A stretch of 25,321 bases of DNA from assembly GCA_902406105.1 (NCBI GenBank), contig CABPCP010000042.1, positions 1-25,321 on the forward strand. Reading direction: 5' to 3'. This document shows, one piece after another, positions 14,795 to 21,267 of this stretch; position 1 is the first letter of the stretch, and the number at the start of each line of letters is the position of its first letter. Under the pieces are notes generated by a model. It was not told the DNA's origin. It saw only the letters and a list, made by a program, of their open reading frames with translations, and made no database searches. This DNA is from an uncultured Mordavella sp. (GTDB lineage Bacteria; Bacillota; Clostridia; Lachnospirales; Lachnospiraceae). The position numbers and the translations under genes are program-made.

Positions 14795-14847
14795 TTGAAT
14801 GGCGTTGTAAAATTGTATGCAGGAAAAAAGGACAGACTTACCTTACC

Positions 14848-14961
<114 letters not shown>

Positions 14962-15059
14962 CTTTTTCTCCCTGCATTCTACGGTATACTTTGCCTCCTA
15001 TCTGGGAGGCGGTCCTATGATTATGCCTCTATTATATAGGAAAAAAAGAAGAAATACTA

Positions 15060-15088
15060 TCACCCATTTTGACCCCCAAAATGGGTGA
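15060..15088. repeat. 12-bp inverted repeat in the gap between surface protein and kinase operon
   Basis: TCACCCATTTTG (15060-15071) and CAAAATGGGTGA (15077-15088) are perfect reverse complements around ACCCC. On the minus strand a T-rich stretch follows loosely. The remaining 14,962-15,236 also holds GCCTCC/GGAGGC arms (14993-15010) and no convincing gene. Confidence 0.75.
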
Positions 15089-15236
15089 CCCCTGGGAGGA
15101 TTACTGCGGTGGGTTCCGTCTCTAAAAGTATAGAGTATTTCAGGGCTTTTCGGTTCTTCACGCTCCGTTTCCGCATGGCCGGCGGGGGGTATAAATTCTA
15201 CGTCATTCGGAAGAGAAACGCTATCTGGCGCTTTGC

Positions 15237-15265
15237 TTGACGCTGTTTTTCTGTGTTGATATAAT
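15237..15265 (+). promoter_or_regulatory. Sigma-A promoter of the HipA-like kinase operon
   Basis: TTGACG (15237-15242), a 17-base spacer and a perfect TATAAT (15260-15265) lie 46 bases before the first ATG. Confidence 0.85.
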
Positions 15266-15311
15266 AAAAACAATTAGAATCGGAGGCAGAAAAGGAGTGT
15301 CTTAAGGCAGT

Positions 15312-15572
15312 ATGAGAAGAAAAGAAGAGGAATCAACAAAAAGGGACAGAGAACGTTCCTATGAATACGGTCTTCCAGAGTATCTCCAGCAGGACCTGGA
15401 TGCATATAAAAATGGTTTGAAAAACGGTTCTGGTCTGCTGGATTGCCTATGGGGAGAACTATACGGAAGTATTAATGTGGCGCAGATTAACGATGGCGCG
15501 ATCACTCCGGAGCATGCGGATTATCTCAGAGAAAAATTCCTGTGGGGAAGGGGCGGCAATGAAGAAGATTGA
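15312..15572 (+). CDS. Small protein partner of the HipA-like kinase, unknown function
   Basis: This 86-residue, highly charged protein has a basic N-terminus (RRKEEESTKRDRERS) and then LPEYLQQDLDAYKNGL and WGELYGSINVAQINDGAITPEHADYLREKFL-type helices (about 21-78). I do not see a classical HipB helix-turn-helix or a membrane segment. The upstream AAGGCAG is a poor ribosome site, although AAAGGAG lies 13 bases earlier. Its 3' end overlaps the kinase gene by 14 bases. That layout suggests coupled expression and a functional pair, as in toxin-antitoxin modules, but an antitoxin role is inference only. Confidence 0.75.
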   Translation: MRRKEEESTKRDRERSYEYGLPEYLQQDLDAYKNGLKNGSGLLDCLWGELYGSINVAQINDGAITPEHADYLREKFLWGRGGNEED

Positions 15573-16458
15573 TTTTACAGACTGCGGGAAAATCTTTGGA
15601 AGGGCTTATAATGGAGCCAATGGGAAGAAGATTGCGGTAGAATACAATGGAAGGGTTTATATGTTAAAATTTCCACCTTCCGCAGAGGGAAAGCAGACTG
15701 AACTTTCGTACACGAATAGCTGTATCAGCGAACATATTGCAAGCAGCGTTTTTGGGCTGTTAGGAATTCCGGCGCAGAAGACGATGCTTGGAACCTTTCG
15801 GGTGGCGGGAAAGGAGAAAGTCGTCTGTGCCTGCCTGGATTTTACGGATGGAGGAAAAGTGTTGTATGATTTTTGTTCCATCAAAAATACAGTGATTGAT
15901 TCTGAGCATGGAGGTACGGGAACAGAACTTTCAGATTTGATAGAAACCTTTGAAAAACAGGAGTTTGTAAATCCGAAAGAACTGGAAATATATTTTTGGG
16001 ATATGTTCGTAGTCGATGCCCTGCTTGGAAATTTTGACCGGCATAATGGAAACTGGGGATTCCTTGTGGATCATAGTTTGCAAACGGCGGAAATCGCGCC
16101 TGTTTTCGACTGTGGAAGTTGTCTGCTCCCGCAGGCAGATGACAAGGTTATGGACAAGGTTCTGAAAAATGAGGACGAACTTAACGCACGGATTTTTCAG
16201 TTTCCGGCATCAGCAATCCGGGAACATGGAAGAAAAATTTGTTATTATGACTTCTTAATGGCCGGAGAATACCCAGAATGTAACAAAGCGCTTCTGCGGA
16301 TCGTACCAAGGATCAATATAAAAGAAATCCAAGATTTTATAGATACCGTGCCATATCTTTCCGAGTTGCAGAATCGATTTTATAAAACATATATAAGGGC
16401 ACGGCTGGAGAGATTACTCCTGCCTGCTTATAAAAAAGTTGAAGGGACAGCGTTTTAA
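15559..16458 (+). CDS. HipA/CtkA-like protein kinase
   Basis: This 299-residue protein has the core pattern of HipA-type Ser/Thr kinases. The nucleotide-binding lysine is likely K37 in VYMLKFPP. The catalytic loop is LGNFDRHNGNWGFL, with D160 and N163/N165. The metal-binding DxG-like motif is FDCGS (183-187). HipA toxins phosphorylate tRNA synthetases or other targets and cause growth arrest; CtkA-like members are single-domain relatives. The length is shorter than E. coli HipA and lacks its N-terminal subdomain, which fits the CtkA-like group. The start at 15559 is chosen for the match to the family N-terminus (KKIDFTDCGKIFGRAY) and the overlap with the upstream gene; GGGGCGG is a modest RBS. 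Confidence 0.82.
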   Translation: MKKIDFTDCGKIFGRAYNGANGKKIAVEYNGRVYMLKFPPSAEGKQTELSYTNSCISEHIASSVFGLLGIPAQKTMLGTFRVAGKEKVVCACLDFTDGGKVLYDFCSIKNTVIDSEHGGTGTELSDLIETFEKQEFVNPKELEIYFWDMFVVDALLGNFDRHNGNWGFLVDHSLQTAEIAPVFDCGSCLLPQADDKVMDKVLKNEDELNARIFQFPASAIREHGRKICYYDFLMAGEYPECNKALLRIVPRINIKEIQDFIDTVPYLSELQNRFYKTYIRARLERLLLPAYKKVEGTAF

Positions 16459-16479
16459 ATCTATGAACGCCGTCCCTTC
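16441..16479. terminator. Terminator hairpin between the kinase and the ABC operon
   Basis: GAAGGGAC-GCGTT (16441-16454, one mismatch) pairs with AACGC-GTCCCTTC (16466-16479). On the plus strand a T-rich stretch follows. On the minus strand AACTTTTTT follows, so it can serve both converging operons. It overlaps the kinase stop codon. Confidence 0.75.
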
Positions 16480-16488
16480 TTGATTGTT

Positions 16489-16566
16489 CTATTTTTTATT
16501 CCGTTTTATAAAGAGCCAGTAGGCAAATACGATCAGAGAAAGAATACAGACTATACTGTTTATCAT
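16489..16566 (-). CDS. 25-residue membrane peptide at the end of the ABC operon
   Basis: An ATG at 16566 (minus strand) is preceded by TAGGAGGT, with six bases between. The RBS overlaps the stop codon of the permease gene. The peptide starts MINSIVCILSLIVFAYWLF and ends in KRNKK: one hydrophobic segment of about 18 residues with a basic tail. The good RBS, position and composition argue for a real gene. It could be a small transporter subunit or a membrane-active peptide; neither is shown by the sequence. Confidence 0.65.
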   Translation of the reverse strand: MINSIVCILSLIVFAYWLFIKRNKK

Positions 16567-16577
16567 TCGGACACCTC

Positions 16578-17231
16578 CTAAAATTCTTTCCGGTTCACGA
16601 TACCGATGCTGATCCTTAAGGACAGCAAAAGGAGAAGAAATGTGATTAAGATGGAAACGGCGGCCACAGCGCCCACACTTGGCGCAGGCAGCCGGTTGAG
16701 CAGCAGGAGCAGGTCGATGCCGCAGGCCTGGGCGATCTGAATGACCAGGAAGGCTGCCAGGAAGATGGCGCCAATGGCGCCGATCAGCGCGATCCGTCCC
16801 TTTTCGCCGCCAAACTTCAACTGGATGGGCAGCATGATGGATAAGAGCAGGAACAAAAAGGGCAGGATCAATAGGGCGGTCAGGAGAAGATCCGTAAGGG
16901 GCACGCTCCCTCTGACGGCTGCGGCGATCAGGACCAGAAGGGTGGAGCACAGCCAGGCGCCAAAAGCCAGGATCAGTCCAAACGCGTATTTTTCTGCCGC
17001 ATAATCCGCCCTTGTGATCGGAAGAGAGAACAGGAACGGACTTCCGTTGTCGAACTCGTCATAGCTGATCGAGCTTAAGGAGAACAAGGAAAATACAAAT
17101 GTGGAAAATCCAATCGGGAAGGACAGATCCTCGGAAAACAGCGCGAGCCCCACGCTGATGACGATCATGACCACAAAAAAGTTTTTCTGCATTTTCAAGA
17201 GTTTAAAATCTTTGATCAATAAGCCTTTCAT
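16578..17231 (-). CDS. ABC-2 type transporter permease
   Basis: This 217-residue integral membrane protein has about six hydrophobic segments: one near residues 18-33, then FSTFVFSLFSL, YAFGLILAFGAWLCSTLLVLI, the long LLLTALLILPFLFLLLSIML, IALIGAIGAIFLAAFLVIQI and the last VGAVAAVSILITFLLLLLSL. The N-terminus MKGLLIKDFKLLKMQKN and the SYDEFDNGSPFLFSLPITR loop are typical of the ABC-2 permeases that pair with YtrA/PmtA-type ATPases. Its start overlaps the ATPase stop by four bases. Together with the ATPase it probably exports a peptide, lipid or other toxic amphiphile; the substrate is not visible. Confidence 0.9.
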   Translation of the reverse strand: MKGLLIKDFKLLKMQKNFFVVMIVISVGLALFSEDLSFPIGFSTFVFSLFSLSSISYDEFDNGSPFLFSLPITRADYAAEKYAFGLILAFGAWLCSTLLVLIAAAVRGSVPLTDLLLTALLILPFLFLLLSIMLPIQLKFGGEKGRIALIGAIGAIFLAAFLVIQIAQACGIDLLLLLNRLPAPSVGAVAAVSILITFLLLLLSLRISIGIVNRKEF

Positions 17232-18079
17232 AACTCGTTCCCCCTTACCATCATGGTGATCACTTGGTCGATGCCGCCTCTTTCAACGGCGATCTTCGGA
17301 AAATTCTCCAGATAATACTGTTTCTGGCTGGTGAGACAGCTATAGCCGTAAGCTTCTTTCCTGACCCGCAGAAGGAACTGTTTATCCAGAGTCTGATATT
17401 GTCTGTCGTCCATTTTCAAAACAGCGTAATCGCTGAGCAGTACGTCCGTGTCCTCGTGCAGGATGATCCTTCCTTCATGGATCATATAAAGGTCATCGCA
17501 TAGCGTCTCCAGATCGCTGGATATGTGAGAGCTGATGAGGATGGACCGCTCTTCATCGGTTTCCATATATTCCCGCAGGATGTCTAAAAGTTCATCCCTG
17601 GCGATCACGTCCAGGCCGGCGGTAGGCTCATCCAGGATCAGAAGCCTGGAATCATGGCTGACCGCGGATAATACTTTCAGCTTCGCCCTCATGCCGGTGG
17701 AGAAATCTTTGATCCGCTTATGGAGAGGAAGCTGGAAGCGACTTGCCCGCTCCAGGAAAAAAGCCTGGTCAAAGGTGGGGTAGAAGCTCTTAAGGACGGG
17801 CAGGATATCCTGGATGGTCAGATATCCGCTAAAACCAGAATCTGACAGGACTACGCCCAGTTTTTCTTTATCTTTCGGGGTGAAATCATGGAAATCCTTT
17901 CCCAGGATGGAGATATCACCGCCGTCTCTTGAGATCAGTCCCAAGACCGCTTTAAAGGCAGTGCTTTTTCCGGCGCCGTTCTGGCCGATCAGGCCAGTCA
18001 CACATCCGGGACGGACGTTTAGGGAGCAGTCCAGAGAGAAGTTTGGATAGTGTTTTTGCAGATGCTCAATGTTCAACAT
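17228..18079 (-). CDS. ABC transporter ATP-binding protein
   Basis: This 283-residue ATPase drives the adjacent permease. Walker A is GQNGAGKST (32-40). The signature is STGMR (127-131) in place of LSGGQ, as is common in this exporter group. Walker B plus D-loop is LLILDEPTAGLD (146-157), and the switch histidine follows in SSHISSD. The C-terminal 60 residues form the small accessory domain seen in YtrB/PmtA-like proteins. It starts three bases after the GntR gene stop and overlaps the permease start, so all genes are translated from one mRNA. Confidence 0.95.
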   Translation of the reverse strand: MLNIEHLQKHYPNFSLDCSLNVRPGCVTGLIGQNGAGKSTAFKAVLGLISRDGGDISILGKDFHDFTPKDKEKLGVVLSDSGFSGYLTIQDILPVLKSFYPTFDQAFFLERASRFQLPLHKRIKDFSTGMRAKLKVLSAVSHDSRLLILDEPTAGLDVIARDELLDILREYMETDEERSILISSHISSDLETLCDDLYMIHEGRIILHEDTDVLLSDYAVLKMDDRQYQTLDKQFLLRVRKEAYGYSCLTSQKQYYLENFPKIAVERGGIDQVITMMVRGNEL

Positions 18080-18082
18080 GTG

Positions 18083-18454
18083 TCAGCCCTCCATGATCAA
18101 TTCAAATAATTTTCGGATGTCCTCATCGGAGATTCCGTAACGTCTGCCTTTCTGGATGGCCAGTTCCAGATCGGCTTCCAGGTCTTTCTTCTGTTCTTCC
18201 AGAAGAAGCTGGGGATTTGCCGCCGCCACATAGCTGCCTTTTCCATGGACGGTCACTGTGAAGCCTTCGGCTTCCAGCGTGTCATACGCCTTTTTGACAG
18301 TTAAGGCGCTGATCTTCAATTCCCTGGATAAAGCCCGGACGGACGGCAGACTGTCATTTTCCTTCAGCTCCCCGCCGCGGATGAGCGTTTTGATCTGATC
18401 CACGATCTGCTCATAGATGGGAACCATCAGGGAAGTGTTTATGATGATCTTCAT
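18083..18454 (-). CDS. GntR family regulator, YtrA subfamily
   Basis: This 123-residue repressor has an N-terminal winged helix with VPIYEQIVDQIKTLIRGGEL (about 11-30), LPSVRALSRELKISALTVKKAYDTLE (about 36-61) and the wing GKGSYV (about 71-76). A short helical C-terminus replaces a large ligand domain, which defines the YtrA subgroup. It is the first gene of the ABC operon, as expected of an autoregulator responding to antibiotic or peptide stress. AAGGAGGG precedes ATG. The operator-promoter overlap upstream supports autorepression. Confidence 0.93.
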   Translation of the reverse strand: MKIIINTSLMVPIYEQIVDQIKTLIRGGELKENDSLPSVRALSRELKISALTVKKAYDTLEAEGFTVTVHGKGSYVAAANPQLLLEEQKKDLEADLELAIQKGRRYGISDEDIRKLFELIMEG

Positions 18455-18472
18455 AGGTTCTCCCTCCTTGAT

Positions 18473-18525
18473 ATAAACAGTATATAACAGTGCAGAACTG
18501 ATGTCAAGTGTTATATACTGTTTAT
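18473..18525 (-). promoter_or_regulatory. Autoregulated promoter with a perfect 17-bp inverted repeat
   Basis: Left arm ATAAACAGTATATAACA (18473-18489) and right arm TGTTATATACTGTTTAT (18509-18525) are exact reverse complements separated by 19 bases. On the minus strand TTGACA (18502-18507), a 17-base spacer and TATACT (18479-18484) form a sigma-A promoter. One arm covers the -10 and the other lies just upstream of the -35. This is the likely GntR operator, with two sites that could bind cooperatively. Confidence 0.88.
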
Positions 18526-18618
18526 CAATATGTTTTTCGAGGATTTAAAACAAAATATACATAGATTTAACAATCCCATGATAAAATTTGCCAAACTATC
18601 TAAAATTTTCTCTATCAG

Positions 18619-18647
18619 ACCCCGAAAGCATCAAAAGACATACGTAA
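18619..18647 (+). promoter_or_regulatory. Candidate SigI-type promoter before sigI
   Basis: ACCCC (18619-18623), 19 bases, then CGTAA (18643-18647) resembles the SigI pattern known from Bacillus and Clostridium (ACCCC-type -35, CGAA/CGTA-type -10). The same arrangement with the same spacing precedes the lipoprotein gene at 20236. The sigI ATG is 25 bases downstream. The rest of 18,526-18,618 is AT-rich without a clear sigma-A promoter. Confidence 0.7.
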
Positions 18648-18672
18648 ACTACAGATAGACAGGAGTGCCCCT

Positions 18673-19407
18673 ATGAATCAGGAACATGAGATCGTGAGGC
18701 GGATCGCTGAGGCAAAAACGAATACAGAGGCGGCGGACCGGCTGGTCCGGGATTATCTTCCATTTATCAAGGCGGAGACGGCGAAGTTTCTCCATCGCCC
18801 GCCGGTGGAGGGACAGGATGACGAACTTAGTATCGCTATGTTCGCCTTCTATGAAGCAGTATTGAATTATGAGAAAGCAAAAGGCGCGTTTTTTCCATTT
18901 GCCGCCAGAGGAATCCACAACCGGCTGATCGATCATTACCGGAAGGAAAGCAGGCATGGGAATGTGATCTCTCTGCACATGCCGGATTCTCAGGATGAGG
19001 ACAGGACGATACTGGAGACACTGGGCGGCGGAACGAGCAATATCGAAGAACGGCAGATCCGGCTGGCGGCGAAAGAAGAAATCGAAGAGTACGCAAGACA
19101 GCTTCGCGCATTGGGCCTTTCTCTTTCCGATGTGGCGGATAACTGTCCAAAGCAGGAACGGACACTGGAAGCCTGCCACAACGCTCTTTCCTGCGCGAAA
19201 AGCAATCAAGAACTGTTGGAGAGATTCCTGACGACAGGGAAACTCCCTCTCACAGAGTTGTCGAAATTGTCTGGGACAGCGAAGAAGACATTGGAGCGGC
19301 ACAGAAAATATATGGCGGCGCTGCTGCTGGCGTATACCAATGGATATGAGATCATCCGGGGACATTTGTGTCAGATTTCTTCAGGGAAAGGAGGCGGGAG
19401 AAGATGA
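18673..19407 (+). CDS. sigI: RNA polymerase sigma factor SigI
   Basis: This is a 244-residue sigma-70-family factor of the SigI type. Region 2 spans about 22-95, with LVRDYLPFIKAETAKFL, the core-binding DDELSIAMFAFYEAVLNY and the -10-recognition KGAFFPFAARGIHNRLIDHYRKE. Instead of a normal region 4 it has the SigI-specific C-terminal domain with an HTH-like LTELSKLSGTAKKTLERHRKYMAALLLAYTNG (about 196-227). AGGAG precedes ATG by eight bases. The stop overlaps the rsgI start (ATGA). SigI is held inactive by the membrane protein RsgI until an extracellular cue triggers its release, and often transcribes its own operon. Confidence 0.93.
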   Translation: MNQEHEIVRRIAEAKTNTEAADRLVRDYLPFIKAETAKFLHRPPVEGQDDELSIAMFAFYEAVLNYEKAKGAFFPFAARGIHNRLIDHYRKESRHGNVISLHMPDSQDEDRTILETLGGGTSNIEERQIRLAAKEEIEEYARQLRALGLSLSDVADNCPKQERTLEACHNALSCAKSNQELLERFLTTGKLPLTELSKLSGTAKKTLERHRKYMAALLLAYTNGYEIIRGHLCQISSGKGGGRR

Positions 19408-20201
19408 AATATCTTGTGATGGAATGTGGGATCAGCTATGCCGTTGTGCTGGACCAGCAGGGGAAATTTCTGAAAGTGGCGAATCTGGGATATGATGTGG
19501 GCCAGCTGGTGGAAGATGTGATTCCTTTTAAAGAGGAACGCGGGAAAGTAAGAAAAGGGCGTAAAGTTATCTCGATCCTGGCCGCGGCCGCCTGCTTTTG
19601 TCTGGTCCTCCTTGGCGCTTTCCAATTTCTTCTCTCCCCGTATGGGACTGTCCGGATGCAGATCAACCCAGATGTAATGATCTCCGTCAACCGCTGGGAT
19701 TATGTCATAGACGTGGAAGGAATCAATGAGGACGGCGAGGAACTTACAGAAGACTATCATTTTATAGGGAAAAAGGTAGACCAGGTGTCTGATGAACTGG
19801 CAGATCTGGCGGCGGACCGGGGATTCCTGGAAGACGGGGACAGGATTACTTTGACGGTGGAATCGGAGCATGAAAACTGGAAAACCGCTACGGAAGATAT
19901 GCTGATCACAGAGCTGACGATTCATTTTGATTCCCAGATCGAGATCCGGACTTATGAGGATATGGATGACAGGGAGACAGAGCATGACGGCGGAGGACGG
20001 ACCAGCGCAGCTCCAGATGAGGACGGCGGCAGCGCGGGAGATGGCGGCCAGGGAAAGAATGTCAGCAGCGGAGATGATGACAGCAATGGTGACGATGACG
20101 GCGATGATGACGATGGCGATGACAGCGATGATGACGATGACAGCGATGATGACGACGATGGCGATGACGGCGATGACGGCGATGATGACGGCGACGACTA
20201 A
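19404..20201 (+). CDS. rsgI: Anti-sigma factor RsgI with Asp-rich extracytoplasmic tail
   Basis: This is a 265-residue single-pass membrane anti-sigma factor. Residues 1-54 form the cytosolic SigI-binding RsgI_N-like part (MKYLVMECGISYAVVLDQQG). A transmembrane helix follows at about 55-77 (VISILAAAACFCLVLLGAF). An outer domain at about 81-185 begins GTVRMQINPDVMISVN, with the Asn88-Pro89 motif at which RsgI-type SEA-like domains are reported to self-cleave. The tail 223-265 has 31 Asp in 43 residues, with Gly and Ser. Start 19404 is set by AAAGGAGG; an earlier in-frame ATG at 19368 lacks support. It overlaps sigI by four bases. Ligand-binding modules seen in cellulolytic clostridia are absent; the acidic tail replaces them. 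Confidence 0.92.
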   Translation: MKYLVMECGISYAVVLDQQGKFLKVANLGYDVGQLVEDVIPFKEERGKVRKGRKVISILAAAACFCLVLLGAFQFLLSPYGTVRMQINPDVMISVNRWDYVIDVEGINEDGEELTEDYHFIGKKVDQVSDELADLAADRGFLEDGDRITLTVESEHENWKTATEDMLITELTIHFDSQIEIRTYEDMDDRETEHDGGGRTSAAPDEDGGSAGDGGQGKNVSSGDDDSNGDDDGDDDDGDDSDDDDDSDDDDDGDDGDDGDDDGDD

Positions 20202-20235
20202 AGAGCATAGATAAAAATAAAAAAATGATCCATCG

Positions 20236-20263
20236 ACCCCGGTTTGGGAAATACCCTTTCGTA
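20236..20263 (+). promoter_or_regulatory. Candidate SigI-type promoter before the lipoprotein gene
   Basis: ACCCC (20236-20240), 19 bases, then CGTA (20260-20263) repeats the arrangement found before sigI with identical spacing. The lipoprotein ATG lies 42 bases downstream. No terminator is seen between rsgI and this site, so readthrough from rsgI is also possible. Confidence 0.7.
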
Positions 20264-20305
20264 TTCTATCAATACAACCTTAAAAAACAAAAAGGAGAAA
20301 AGGAT

Positions 20306-21175
20306 ATGATGAAGAAAAATTTATTCAAAGGAAAAGCAGCAGCGATGGCGGTATGTGGAATGATGCTCTTTGCCGGATGCGGCGCGCAGGAGACGGCGGA
20401 AAATGGAGAAGAGGCCAATCTCCAAAAGGCGGATGAGATTATGGGGACAGTTCTTCTCAGCGTAAATCCAGAAGTAGAGATCGCTTACGATGGAGAAGGA
20501 AAGGTAAAAACAGTCGAGGGGGCCAATGAGGAAGGAACGGCGATTTTGGAAACTTATGATGACTATGAGGGAAAAGACTGTAAAGAAGTTGTAGGCGAGC
20601 TGGTAGAATCTATTTACGAATCCGGATATTTCACGGAGACTGTAGGAGGGAATACGAAAAATGTTGTTTTAAAATTGGAAGAAGGCTCCAGATATCCAGA
20701 TGATGATTTCATCACAGAAATGGCCGATGAAGTAAAGGTTACGGCGGAACACTGTGGGATCGCATCTTCGCCGATGACGGTAGACAGCGATGATTATGGT
20801 GAAAATGGATACATCACTTTAGAAAAAGCGCAGGAGATCGTGCTTGCCCAGCTGCATCTGGATTCCGCGGAGTTCGCGGACAAAGAATATGAATTGGATG
20901 ACGGAATCTATGAGCTGGAGTTTACAGCAGACGGAGTGGAGTATGAATTTGAAGTAAACGCGGTAAATGGCAAAGTGTTGGAAGCGGATTATGATCATAA
21001 CGATGACTGGGGCGGCGTGCCGGAAGCCGGACAGGATGACTGGGACGATGACCGGGACGATGACCGAGATGATGACCGGGACGATGATCGAGATGACGAT
21101 CGGGACGATGATCGGGATGATGACTGGGACGATGACCGGGACGATGACCGGGATGACGATCGGGATGACGATTAA
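20306..21175 (+). CDS. Lipoprotein with RsgI-like domain, PepSY-like domain and Asp-rich repeats
   Basis: This is a 289-residue predicted lipoprotein. Its signal peptide ends in the lipobox LFAGC with lipidated C25. Residues about 46-125 resemble the outer domain of RsgI (GTVLLSVNPEVEIAYDGEGK, Asn54-Pro55, then VEGANEEG), parallel to GTVRMQINPDVMISV and VEGINEDG in RsgI. Residues about 168-230 look like a PepSY domain (YITLEKAQEIVLAQLHL, then YELEFTADGVEYEFEVNAVNG). The end (246-289) is eleven four-residue units, Trp or Arg followed by three Asp. Start 20306 follows AAGGAG; the next codon is also ATG. A terminator closes the unit. I infer an exported partner or competitor of RsgI sensing; no function is established. 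Confidence 0.9.
   Translation: MMKKNLFKGKAAAMAVCGMMLFAGCGAQETAENGEEANLQKADEIMGTVLLSVNPEVEIAYDGEGKVKTVEGANEEGTAILETYDDYEGKDCKEVVGELVESIYESGYFTETVGGNTKNVVLKLEEGSRYPDDDFITEMADEVKVTAEHCGIASSPMTVDSDDYGENGYITLEKAQEIVLAQLHLDSAEFADKEYELDDGIYELEFTADGVEYEFEVNAVNGKVLEADYDHNDDWGGVPEAGQDDWDDDRDDDRDDDRDDDRDDDRDDDRDDDWDDDRDDDRDDDRDDD
21041..21172 (+). repeat. Eleven tandem 12-bp coding repeats
   Basis: The 132 bases encode eleven (W/R)DDD units, with Trp in units 1 and 8 and Arg in the rest. The codons vary (GAC/GAT, CGG/CGA), so the DNA units are similar but not identical. Copy number may differ between strains. Confidence 0.93.
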
Positions 21176-21189
21176 TGAGAGAAGCTTTT

Positions 21190-21223
21190 GGGACGGAGGA
21201 TTTCTTTTCCTCCGTCCCTTTTT
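21190..21223 (+). terminator. Terminator of the sigI-rsgI-lipoprotein unit
   Basis: GGGACGGAGG (21190-21199) pairs perfectly with CCTCCGTCCC (21209-21218), a 10-bp stem with a 9-base loop, followed by five T. Confidence 0.93.
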
Positions 21224-21224
21224 A

Positions 21225-21233
21225 TGGTAGAAT
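21225..21233 (+). promoter_or_regulatory. Extended -10 promoter of the AAA ATPase gene
   Basis: TGGTAGAAT forms an extended -10 with TAGAAT at 21228-21233, right after the terminator. The -35 position is poor. The gene starts 34 bases downstream. Confidence 0.5.
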
Positions 21234-21267
21234 AAGGAAAACTGTTGTTAGGAAGAAGGAGTATTGT

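Noticed and set aside
19927..20214. Met/Thr/Ala-rich frame overlapping the rsgI tail
   Set aside because: It is the shifted reading of the GAT/GAC repeats of the Asp-rich tail.
20967..21230. Met/Thr-rich frame overlapping the lipoprotein end
   Set aside because: It is the shifted reading of the 12-bp coding repeats and runs through the terminator.
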